A stretch of DNA of 64,000 nt from Solea solea. Taxonomy: Eukaryota; Chordata; Actinopteri; Pleuronectiformes; Soleidae. Positions 37,301-50,300 of this stretch are shown here, piece by piece. The DNA is taken from positions 9,839,754 to 9,903,753 of the forward strand of contig NC_081142.1 of the NCBI RefSeq assembly GCF_958295425.1. Direction: 5' to 3'. A model generated the notes under the pieces. That model had not been told where the DNA came from. It did no database searches and was given only the letters and a program-made list of their open reading frames with translations. How positions within the stretch are numbered: position 1 is the first letter of the stretch; every line of letters begins with the position of its first letter. Both the position numbers and the translations under genes were made by a program.

Positions 37301-40300
37301 TCTAGAGGGCGCTCCTCTGAGTGATCAAAGTAGAAATCGAGCATAGACGCTCGTCTGTGGATGGGAGAGGAGAAAACCGAACACACTGGAGTCACCAAAG
37401 GGTGGAAAGGATATGGGTCTGAGATGAGGTGATGGAGGATTTGCCAGTCAATGTGACACCAAAACTTAATTTCTCAGTTCACATAAGATAGAGCAACTCA
37501 GATGGACAGTAGGTGTTTGTCTGACATTGTCCTTCCTCATCTCATTTAGTACCAGAAAATATGAAGGGGTCCACAGATCCCCAACCGTTTTAAACATTCC
37601 CCTCACCATCAACAAGGACCACCAATCTGGAAAGGGTGTAGTTTATCAACCTCACAAAGGCTGAATATTTATTTCTTCCTATTTTAATAATAATTCTGTG
37701 TTTCATAAAAGTCTGCTCATTCTCTGCAGTACTATAACAAACTGATTCCTCCAAAGAAAACAGACCTGACAGTAAGACGACCACGACCATCATGGGGCTA
37801 CTTACTTGTACATTCTTTCTATTGGGGCATTGGACCGTTGAAGCTCTCCTAAAGGAGTTCTGGAGACTGGACGGACAACACCTACAAACATAAACAAACA
37901 CGACGCATTATTAACAACTGAAAGAGCATATTAATCATAATCAGGCTCTCGGGAGATTGATCAGAGGCACATGACGGCAGCGGTTGTATTTACTGTTTTC
38001 ATTTTTTGTCAGAACTTAATTTAATCTTGTTAATCCACAATAAAAAGGCTCCTACACCATTGGTCTATGTCTGAGAGGACAAAAATAGTCTAGAGGATTG
38101 AAAGTTGGAGAAAAAATGTCCAAATCTCCCAAATAATCACATTTCTGGACTTTCTTCTGTGTGCCGACCTGAAAGGCTTATCAGGAAGCAGAGAAACCGA
38201 AGTAGTCAGAGGTGGTGAGTTTTTATTTTAACGTTATTAGATATATAGATATACAGTAGATAAGCTATATTATGGTAGAAGGCAAACATATCATTCTAGG
38301 AAACTAAAACTGACAGCTTTACAATTCTGATGTACCTGACGTTTTGGCAGCCCAGGAACGGCCAGCCTCGTTGAAAGCAGCAATGCCTCTGATAGTGGCA
38401 CGGAGGATGCCCCAGCGAAACATGGCCACTGGATCCATGCCGATGAGCTGCCGGACATATGCACGATCACTGCTCCGCAACAATGCCACAATGTCAGGAC
38501 GCATGTGGTCCGTGTTCTTTTCCCGGAAATCCTGTTGAGGTAAAAAAAAAAAAATCAAGAAAATCACAAGAGCCAAAATCAAAACACAAAACAAATGATG
38601 TAGGTAATATTTTCACCTCACTTGATGTATTGTGTATTGAATTTAATTAAATCAGCAAAAGTCGCGTCACCTGTGTATCTCACTGATTACCTTGATTTGA
38701 TATTTGACTTTCCCTGCAAAGTGGCGAATGACAAAGGCAGGCTCCATCACTGGTGTGGGGACGAAGTATTTGTTGCCCTGGTGCTGCTGCTTGAATTTGG
38801 CTAATAAAGTCTCATCTGTGGCGTGGGGAAAGCTGGAGAGCAGTCACAGAAAGAAGAAAGAAAAACAGGGGAACAAAATACAGATAAATGAACAACTTTA
38901 ACTAAATCACAACAGACATACACACATCCGCAAGACATGAATGAAGAGCAAATGATGTGCAGCTGTGTCTTACTTGCTCTCCTCATCCAGCAGGTACAGC
39001 AGGCCAGTAGGCTTCTTGCTGATGAGATGGATGCAGCCCACATTGTTTGTATAGTGGATGTTGTGCCAAGTGATTCCCTCTGCTTGGTATTCCTCCTGTA
39101 CGAGGCAAGACAAAACCTTTCAGTGTTTGACATTTTTAACATAACAATCTGTTATCATGACTTGTTTAACAAAATAAAGAATCTAAAATCTAAAAAGAAA
39201 AAGTTAAGATGGAGAAGTATACCATGTTTCAGGTCAAGACTAAATAAATATTATGATAATTCTTTGATTCTTATTCATAACATAACCCAGAACTCTGACA
39301 GGTAAGATAAACCAGAGTGAAATGGCATGTCATTTTTACAATAGAGCAGTGACAGCTGGTAGTGTCTGGTTCAGTGTGCCACGTGAAATGAGTTTAGTAT
39401 ATAGGAAACAAACAAAATTGCTTACCTGTTCCAGATTAAAGATGTGATGGTTGAAGTAAAACTGCAACTGCTCGTTTGCGTAGTTGATGCAGAACTGCTC
39501 AAAGCTGTTCGTTGCAAAGTCTTCAAAGCCAAAAATATCCAGGACACCAATGGACAAGCACTGGAAAACAGGACCATGAACACCAATCATACAGCAGTGA
39601 GAAGCAGGAGCGGAAATGTAAAACTTCTATGTCGTTAACCTGAAGAAAATAATATTTGTATTTGTATGTATGTGTTTTAACATGTGCATTTTTTTATTTT
39701 GTGTGTCTGTGTGAAAGTACATGTGACTCACTGGGATAGATTCCTCCATGTCTTTCTTGTTAAGCAGTGCATGATTGATGCGTAGGACGATCCAGTCGAA
39801 CAAGGCACTGTACAGAGATTTGGCCATGGAGTCTCTGGCTGTGACGGCCTGATGAGAGAATGAGGAGATAAGGCAAACTGTGATTAAAACTTGATTGAAC
39901 ATAAGCACCGAAAAGAAGCATACGTACAGTTTGACACAGAGATGAAATACTACAATACAAAAAATGTAGACAGTGGATAAAAATAAAGAGGTTTAAAATG
40001 TTGAATATTGAACAGTTGGTTCAGTATCAATAAAAACAAAGAAACAAAAAGGCATAAGGAAGTGGAATAAAAAAAGAAACAAAAGGGCACAAGGAAGTGG
40101 CAGGTCACAATTAGTGTACACTGTATTATAATAATGACAAGTTGCAGAAAGTGGCGTCTACCTCAGATTGGCTGTAAGAGAGAATCAGCTTGTCATTTAC
40201 AGTCACGGTTTTCCTCTTTGTCAGCGCCTCAACCAGGAGCTCCTCTTTAACCTTAGAGAGACACCCACAGGTTACTTCTGACTGTCACACACAGAACTCA

Positions 40301-43300
40301 TAGACAGTTAAGTACAGAGTTGCAAAGATGTGCACAAATCTGTCACCTTCAGTAGGTCAGAGAGTGTGGTCAGGACCTCTGGGGGTCCCACATCCAACCC
40401 CTCATCACGGCCATTTGACCTCTTTGTGTAGGTCACGTTGCCCAAATACAAGATGGCCGAGAGGACAGAAAAGATCCTGCAAAACAAAAACAAAATTGAT
40501 GAACTGAAAGTAGCAGCAACAACAACACAGTCATATGACACATGCAATAACTATTCTACACACTGCTGCTCTTAGTCATCTGGTTATGGTCGAAATGAAT
40601 AGAAGCATTGTCTACATACTGTCTCCAATAAACTTCTACATTAGTTACTTAAGACACAGCCATTGTTTGGATGAAATGCTAAAAGGCCTCTTTGTTATGC
40701 TATCTGTAAACTGTATATTTGATGATATGACTCCATATTGTTTTGGTTCCAGGACTACATGGAAAAATATTTATGTATTTTTCAGATCTAAATAAATATT
40801 AGGCTACCTACATTCCATATCCACTTACTGTTTCTTGGTGGCGGGAAGAAAGCCAACCATCTCCATCGCCTGCTGCAGTCTTTCAAAGTCATGACACAGA
40901 TCTTCCTCATCTTCAATCTTAAAGTTTTGCTGCAAGTAAAAGGCAAATAGTTAGTGGGTCGTCTGTCACGATCAGAAAATGAAAGCCAAATGATCAAATG
41001 CAAAGATGAACAGGTAAAAGAACAAAGGTGACTGAAAAAGTGAGTGAGGATCCAGGGGGAATTTCAATGAGTGAGAGAACAAAGAAGACTTGATTAACAT
41101 GCAATTCACATGTGTGCAGTCAGCAGGGAGCAAAGCTTATTCACACGCTATGAATACCAGTCACATTAACAGTTAGGACGTTTACATGACGACAGAAAAA
41201 ACTGTCTTAGTCTACACAGTTATTTAAGACTAAAACTATACTATATATAATTTATCAAAATCTCTTGGATTAACACTTTCAGATAATGTGGTTGGGGATC
41301 AAACTACTGTTGTTCCTCTAGACCCAAACTGGTCAAGGTCCTCTGCACATGGGTCAACAGTTATTTCAGAAAGACATGGGATGGTGCTCAAGATGATACC
41401 AACTAGCCACCACAAGATAAAGATGTTCTGGTCTGCAACGTAATTTGTCAACCAGAAACACGACTGTAGCTCAACATGTATGTGCATGTAGATGTACTAA
41501 GAGAATAACAACTGTTCATTGTTCATTAGCAGTGTTGAAAAGGAGTATGATTTTTCACAAAATGTAGACAGTGTAAAGAACCGGATGTGATGGGGCTGTC
41601 GTGTACCTGCTTGAGGTAGAAGTATTCTTCAGGTGGCAACAACTTAAACGCCTTCCTCTCCTCCTCTGAAGCTCCCAACAACAGGTAGTAAAACACGTGG
41701 TAGTTTCTGGAAAAAAAACAAAATGAAGAATCACTTCAGTGGATAAACTAGTATGTGTATACATCATTTGTTTGCTGGTGAGCAGTGGGCTTTGGACACA
41801 TTGGACACATGGTGCTAATGTCCACCATGTTTGAGCCAAACCTGGAAGTCAACACTTTGTATTACGCTAATAGAAGGAAGACTGGGCTCTATCAGTTTTC
41901 CACTTAAGCTATCAATAAGCAGGTAGGTGGACAAACAACAGCCCACATGTGTTAGGATTTTCCACAGTTATTACTATGAAACAGTGACATAATACAGTAG
42001 ACTCCCTGACTAGACAGGAGAGAGCCTCTGTCAACAGCGACTGTAGGCTTGGTTATTAAAGGTTCACGGTTAGTTGCCTGGACACATTGGAGATGGGCTT
42101 GTCTGTGAAAGGTGAATATATTTTCCAAATCAAATTGGGGATATCTACACAGGAAACTGCTCAATAGTGACACTGCTAACACAGCAGAGTATGTTTTAAT
42201 ACAAAGCATCCACCAACCCTTTTGAGTGTTTCTTTATCTGTGTCAGTGTTCTCTCAAAAAACTTAAACAAGAATCATGTCAGAAACCCCCCCCTTCCTGT
42301 ATTAGTAAAAGCTGAAGGACAACCTTTTTGTGGCTATGGCCTTGTTGCATCTGTTTTGAATAGATAAGTTAAGTTTAAGTCAGGGTGAAGTATTTTATTA
42401 TTTTTTTAAAGTTATAGACACAAGTAGACTGTGTACAAGTCAGTGTCACTGTGAGTAACAGTGGCTTGAGCAATACGACAGAAGAGTCAGTGATGACAGT
42501 GCAACAGTTAATATATAATATAAAATTACATTGATACAATATATGACTGCTACATTAATAGAAGACGTTCTACAACGTGTGCAAACACATTGAGTTTATT
42601 ATGGACACAACTAATGGTAGTAAAGTCAAAGTTATATCTCAATATTTAATTCAAAGTGTAGAAATCCTGAATGTCCAACACTTTTATGGACATTAGGAAA
42701 AAAAGGTTTATTCTATTTAAACGATAAAGGGTGACCAATGAAATTGATTTATGAAAAAAAAAATTCAAGGGTAAAGACTGAACAGTTAACTTCAAATCCA
42801 ACCAAAAGAGGCTCTCGGGAGAAACTCCCCATGTTTGCACAGAGGGCCTCATGAAGGTCAGTGAGGTTGAGAGGTCAAGACCCTGCCTCACCTCTCGTTC
42901 TTCTCTCTGGAGACCAGACGTGACTTCTCCAGGAGATACTTCTCCACCACAGCCCTAAAAGAAGAAAGAAAGACATGGGAGGGGAGGGAAGGGTACAAGA
43001 AAAAGGAAGACGGTATTAAATGATTCATCCTCATAATTTTTCAAGTTCACTTAGCTTTGTCTATCTCTCTCCGTGTATTGAGTGGGCATGTGCGTGTGTA
43101 CTTTCAGGTCATATGAAGGTTTGTGATAAAAAGAAATGAGGGGAGGAGCATAAGGTGAATTGAGGGCATATTGTCAAAGTAATCAAAGTTTGTGTATCAA
43201 GCATTGAGACACCGTGAGATGCATTGCATAGCACATCACACACGACAAAAACCCACACAATTACAGAGTTCATTTATTTTACTCCAGTGTAGCGCAAACA

Positions 43301-46300
43301 TGGGGAGGGTTACAGTTAATGGCTGCTGCAGGAGTAGAGGTACAATTTCAGAGGATGTGAAAACAGCCATGAGATATGCCCTTTTAAAAGCAGTATTTAC
43401 CCACTCGACCAGGCCAAGGTCATAAAGTTGTCTAAATCAGATTTTATAAGTCAGAGTTTCTTTTTTTTCTACAACCAGGCATAAACAACGCTGACGCCAG
43501 TTGTCATGATACACCAAAAATAGTTCTGTGCTGTGAGAAACACTGGTGTCCATTTGCTATGCTGAGGCCTCAAGTATAGACATACAAATATGACATAACC
43601 TCTTAGTTTTTAATTAAGATTAAAATTCATGATTTGTGGTCCATGTAGTTTTTGGCAGGACACAGACTTGTGGCATGTCCTAAAAAAACAGACTGACACA
43701 CAACACATCCATGACACATCATCCATGTGAACGTGCATTGCTTGATAGAAGTTTTACCAAACTAGTCACTTAAACCACTGTATATATCCATGTCATTTTT
43801 GTACAGGGAACAAATTACACATATAAATGATATGTTGTATACATGCGTTTGTCTCAGGAGATTGTGAAAGTATGGTTGATGAAGGAATATGAAGAGCCAT
43901 CACAGCCGACAATACGCGAGTGTGATAGCAACCAAAAAGTGTGGTCTATTGTTTTTCTGTACACATGGGCTGATCTGAGAACTAAAAACACAAACCTAAA
44001 GTCTACATTTGCTTTTAGACTCACTCACACACCAGCTCCTCTTTACACATCCTCCACACTATAATGACTGTTGCTTTCAACTGTCCTGCTCCATTTTGCT
44101 CAGATCCCAGTGAGGAAGGATTAGTCGCACAGAGTTTAAGACGCCATGTGTGAGAGAGCGAGAGCATAAAAAACATCCCGTCTGTCAGTGAGTGGGTTCG
44201 CCCAGAAAACACAGAAGAGAGGAATAGCAGCCTCCCTTTTGTTGATCACCTCTATTGACTGTCTGAATAGCTGCCATTGGAGATGGAAAGATAGACGGCT
44301 GCCTTTGTTAAGTCAACAGAACAGGGTCCTCTGAATACTGATGTTATGAAGGCTTTACTAACACTCACGGCCCGTTGGCCACATGCAGCCCGCCAACCCA
44401 TTTAATGTGGCCCTCTAACTGATATCAACTTATAATTATTTATTTCTGTATGTCACACATTTTTTATGAAGAATACATTGTTAAATGTAAATATCGTGGC
44501 AAATATTGTTATTGCAATATCATGTTGGAATACTGACTGTCGTTCAATTGACCAGCCCACTCCTGACTAGACTAGATGCTCAGTAGCCCCCAGGTCATTT
44601 AAGTTTGAGACGCCTGCTTCAATTTTTAGTTGCATTTAGTTGCCCATTTCTGAAGCCATTTTTAGATATCAACTCCAGATAATATAAAAATTGGGTCCGG
44701 ATGTTCTCCGGAGATTGCCAATCACAAATGAGAAACACGGCAGGGCACCGTCTGGGTGACACATGTTCACAACAGCAGGAAAATATCCAGAGGATCCAGG
44801 TGAGCCGGGTGCACCTGGTTTGAATTATTCAGAGTTTCTCCTGCAGCTTTCTCGCATTGTACTCACCCACACATGGTTCACAGATTAGACTAGTGAGTTG
44901 GCAGGAGAATCTCAAGAGTGTCCAAAGTGACTTCTGCTGACGTTTTTGTTCACACATACAGTCTGCAGGCTAGTGAGCTGCCTGTATGAACGCATGTGTA
45001 AGAGCCAGAGATGCTTTCAGAGTGGGTCTGAAAGCAGCTTAATTCAGAGGTTCCAAAGTTTTTTAACGTAACTCAATGTAGGATTTGCTTTCGGGGTCCC
45101 CCCACAGTTGGTAACACAAAGTATCGTTTGTTAAAACTGTCATAAAATATATGTCTAACGTGCATTTGTTGACAAGCCAATGATACCAGTGAACTCATAC
45201 TCACACAATGTACAAACAACTATGTCTAAATAAAATAATCCAACATTTTTATTATGGATCAAGATTGATGGTTATACTCAGACAAGGTAATCTAATTTTA
45301 GATTCTGCATCACCCGTCAGTCCCTTTACGTACTAGTACTGTCATTCGGACAGTGAGGTGATAGGATTAAGACGTGTCTTTTCAGGTGAAGCTCAAAGAT
45401 AATTTTCACGGATGTTTTTAAAGAAACAAAAACCGCATTCAGGCCAGCCCTACTTTGTAACACAGAAAAGCTCCAGCCACATAAAATCAAATCTCATGAT
45501 TGGATTACAAACCTTTCTCAGGATAAGAAATTCAATAGAGCACAATGAGAAGTGCCATCAGGGGATAATCAGGTTGGAGATGCCCATTTACTGTGCAGCT
45601 TAGCAGCTGTCACTATAGGCCTTTATAGGTTTCAAAGTCATTTTATTACTTTTTATTCATTTTTATTTGATTTATTGAATGACTATTTCGCATATACAGC
45701 AGTGAATCATGTCACTCTATAGTCCAAATAATATACTGTATTGTCTTTGCATGCCTTTGCGTCCATTTTAACTGTGTTGTGTTTTAGGACACAATACTAA
45801 GCAGCTGTTCCCCACTCCTAGTGTGGAAACAAGGAAGTGACACAGCTGACCACTTTGATGCAGCTTCTAACCAGAGTTTGACTGCTGAGAAAAAGGAAGG
45901 ACATACTAGTGGTTGAAAGTTTCAGTACAAAGGCACACATTCAAACACTGCAGAGGAGGAACCACATGACCTGCCATAAAAATAGCAAGAGGAAGACATA
46001 GAGATGCAAGACCCTGATGTGACCAAGAGAGGAAGAGGTTACAGAACAAAACTTTAGAGACAACATTCAGTGCATGGAGACTTCAAATTGGATTAACTCC
46101 CCATCTCCTCTCATCTACGTGCCGAGGTGTCCCTGGGCAGCAGCTTATGAAACGCTCCATATCTAACATGATATGCTACATGAATGTGCATATGAATGGG
46201 TGTGAAAGAATGAATGGCAAAACTGTAGTGTAAAGCACTTTTAAAAATGTCATCAAGATACAACAGTGGTTTATAAATGCAGACTACTTACGACATCCTT

Positions 46301-47016
46301 GAAGGATGTTACACAAACAGTCATTCGCATGTGCAGACAGTGTTAATTACTCACCCTCTGACCACTCCGCTCTCCAGATAATTCACCTGGATAAATTTAC
46401 CAAAGCGGCTGGAGTTGTTGTTGTGGGCTGTCTTGGCATTCCCAAAGGCCTGGATAAGACAACAGAGCACAGAGACACAGGCTGAGTTTAAAGGGATAAA
46501 AATCACACAGCGCAATACCAAATTAACAACTGTTTAATTCAATATCACCACATTTCACAAAGATGTATGACTCAGTTTAAGATGGTGCTAGACAAACTGA
46601 CGGGAGCATCAAATCAAACCCTTAAAGGTTTGACCACTGTTTAGGTTGTGACACCAAACTGTGAAAACTCCCAAGTCTTGGACCTTATATGGTAATGCAG
46701 CAGCAAAGATGAAATAGTTCTTTCAGTCACCAGATCTATACTGGTGACCTTCAGGGAAGTCAACAACAGCAACAAATTACCGCAGCAACAAAGAAACTGG
46801 ATAGTCCAGGGGTTGGATCTCATTTTTTAACAGCAGCTGAGACCACAGAAGGGGGTGGGACTCTCGCTGTGTGTGTGTGTGGGGGGGGGGGGGGGGGGGG
46901 GTCTTAAGAGGGGTGAGCATCTGCAACTCGTTGTCCCCTCTTGCCCTCCTCTCACTCTCTTCCCATCCATCTCCCTCTTTTCAGTCCTGCCTTTTTTCTT
47001 CATTACAGACCTTTTG

Positions 47017-47054
<38 letters not shown>

Positions 47055-47337
47055 TTGCATGTGTGTAAAAGACAGAGCGAAAGAGAGTGAGAGAGCACAG
47101 GTCAGTGATGATAAATGAGGTTAGGACAGCCATTCTGTGGCGCAGTGTCAGAGCAGCAACAGAAACGGAGAGCACCAGAGTTTATCCGCAGGCTCCAGGC
47201 TGACGTTAACCCAGCCAGCAGTAGCCTGCAGCAACCAGGCCTTGATGAGGGGCCCTGTTTATTGCACTGACACAGCCACTGAATAGCCTTCTTTTTTCCT
47301 TCATGATGCACATGCTCCCATGGTTACAGATAGACAG

Positions 47338-47385
<48 letters not shown>

Positions 47386-50300
47386 AACAAAAGGCCACCG
47401 CAGGGGAAGTTGATTCAGTGCATTCTAAATAGGAGCAACACTGTGTTTTCAAAAGCAGTTGCAGGGTAAATTTGATACAGTGGTGCTGGGGATGATTAGT
47501 TTGGGGGCACAAACAAAGCCACACTCCGACAGGGGCTGATCGAGATTCCTTAGAACGGATTGTTGACCTACTTTTCATTTCCTCTGCTCTAGCACACCCG
47601 GTTTGTATTATGTTTTTAAATTACTTGAGGATTCTTTACTTTTTACTCATTTGCACTAATACCATTTGACAGTAACCTATATTTCTCAAGCCAATATGTG
47701 CGTTTAGCTCTTGTGATGCAGGACTTGTTGTTTGTTGATGTCAGAGACAATCAATTTTTTCTTGTCAGCGACCAGCATTACTCTTCTTCAGTTGACATGG
47801 ACTTGCTCAGACAAGGCACCAAACCAAGAGCTCACTTTCCAATGATCTCTTCGACTGTATTTTTTGCATGTGAATCCTATTAATCTTCGAATGTGTATGT
47901 GTAGTATTGTGTCAATATATATGGTGTAAAACTATTAATTTATTTGAAATATTGCCTGTGCTTACAAAGTACTGCTCCAAGATTGGGGGTCTGTTTAGTG
48001 TGTTTTGACGTTGATACAAAAAAGTGTCTCACTGCTCAATGCTACGGGCACTACCATTCTGATCAAGCCCACTCCATAAACATTGCAAAAACGGCACAAA
48101 AACCCTGGGAAATCTCTGCGAAGCCCAGGCCACTGCAGCGTGGAGGGAATGTTAAACATGTCACAGCATCATTCATATTCGAACATGCCCATTAACAAGT
48201 GTCCCAATTGGCTGGAAGGCTCAGCAGGTATGAGGAAGTGAACGTCAGCTTGCCAAACCGTGAACAGGGAAAACGTGGTCTAATCTGTATTCTTACGAAA
48301 TATGGGTTCTCTACAGGAGGAGAAAGGCGGAAGGGAGAGTGAGATTTAGAGAAGGGGGGGGAGACAAAAGCAAAAAACAAAAAAGCTGTTGTGGTTCAGC
48401 AATCTGCATTGAGTGCATGGTGTGGGAATGCATACAGACATCTACGTAGTGACCATCTCATAGTGTCACTAGTGCTTTAACTTATTCCTTGCTGTGGTGA
48501 GCGGTATCTCTTGATATCCCCCCTCTCACACAAACACACTGAACTAGGGGAGTGTTGCTAGAACAGCGCAATTTATGAGCCATTTGTCTCAACAAGCAAG
48601 TGAAGCAGAGGTGATAATATGTAAATTATATACTTTTAGGGGTAGTAAATTTGCACATGATCAAACACAATATAGGGATGGAACAGTTTTAACGGTGCAC
48701 ACAACACGATGCGTTTCCAGAGAATACATTCAGGAACACCTTTTTGTGTCCAAACTCCTACAGCTTGTTCTTGGGACTCAGTCTCAGTGCTACAACATGG
48801 AGGCAGTGCTTCATTCTTCCAAGTAGTGGTTCAGTTAAACTTTTCCACAGTCTCTGCCAAGGCCTTGACACCGACACCTCACTACAGCATAGATACACTC
48901 ACAAAAGGACTCTAAATAGCCCAACTGCCAAAAAACTGTTCCCACATTCACAACGGACAATGACAGGCCTCAAACAAAACTGATCAAACCTCTATGTGGA
49001 CAACGTTCACTGTATACCCACAACTATATGTTCCTCAGAACCAAAAATATACTCTATACTTTAATTACTGCTGCGTTACATAGCTGAGTAATGAACTATT
49101 TAATAAATCATGGCTTTAATGAAGAATCGATGGCATTTAGTAAAAAAATAATCCCCAATCTTTGTTGTTGTTGATGATGTTGTTGTTGCTGAATGTGAAA
49201 AAATGCTTTGGTGACATCGCATGATATTGACAGTGATTAAATGCAACCACGTCTCTACACAGTTCCTCTTCTATACTTGGCCATGCTTCAAGCCACCAAG
49301 ATATCCCATTAACTACACTTTAACCCCTTGAGCTTGACTCGCCTTAATTGTTGACAAAGAATTGATTCTTTGAGTTATAATAATGACATCAATGGTGCTT
49401 AAAAGGGGCTGGTGTGTAGATTCAGAAACTGAATGCTTCAATAAATGTGGTAATATTGAAGTACATCATGAATGTACTGCATGATTTTTCTAATATTTCT
49501 AAAACGTTTGAACAGAATGATACGGCATTTCGCTCACTGTGAAATGTGTGATATTTTGGATTCGATTTTCATATGGTAAAATCTAAAATCTAATATGTAA
49601 AGACTTCATTGAGAACAGATTATCAAGCAATGTTGCTTGTTCAAACATCACAAATGCTCCTTTTCTCTACAACCCACCCTGTCAAACCGAACATCTTTGT
49701 GTTTAAAACAGAAATTGTACTTAAGGCAAACATTTGCTGCAGAGCTAAACAATTCATACATTTACAAATACAAGGACAGCAAAGACAAATTCTGCCGAGT
49801 GTCACAAGACAGCTACAGTATGTAGCAGTAAATCAAGCACAATGGCAACAAACGTCTGCTGGATGAAAGCAGAGTGGAAATCAAATGGTGGTAGTTTTAA
49901 ATGAGTGACCTAACATTCTGTATAAATACAACCTGCAAACCTTGAATCGACAGTTTTATTTTAGTTGTTTAAAACTAAGGGATGAAACAGCCCATATATT
50001 CCTAATCTGAGTAATAAAAAAGTCCATCCTCCAATGACTAATATACATGCTATGTGCCAGCATGTCATACGGCCAAACAATGCAAGCAGGACAGGGCACA
50101 TGTTAGAAGCATGGAAAACGGAATGGTTAAGATTAGTTTTTCAGTCATCAGCTTTGCTCCTCCTGTGGCATGGTGTTTTACCAGATTGGAGCCATTTTAA
50201 AGTGCTCCACCCATGTCTAGATGGGTACCACATCAAACTTCAGCTTGTGGTGTGGTCACAGTACCATTATTAGACCCTGAAGTGGCCTGCAGCATGCTGC

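Larger units (their letters stand above)
42955..46354 (-). other. myo9b: myo9b intron 4 (3.4 kb)
   Basis: Contains the hAT-like remnant, a MITE-like element and a retroposon tail. No exon recognised. Confidence 0.7.

Noticed and set aside
46855..47118. Gly-rich plus-strand open frame
   Set aside because: Produced by the GT/G21 and CT repeats, not a gene.
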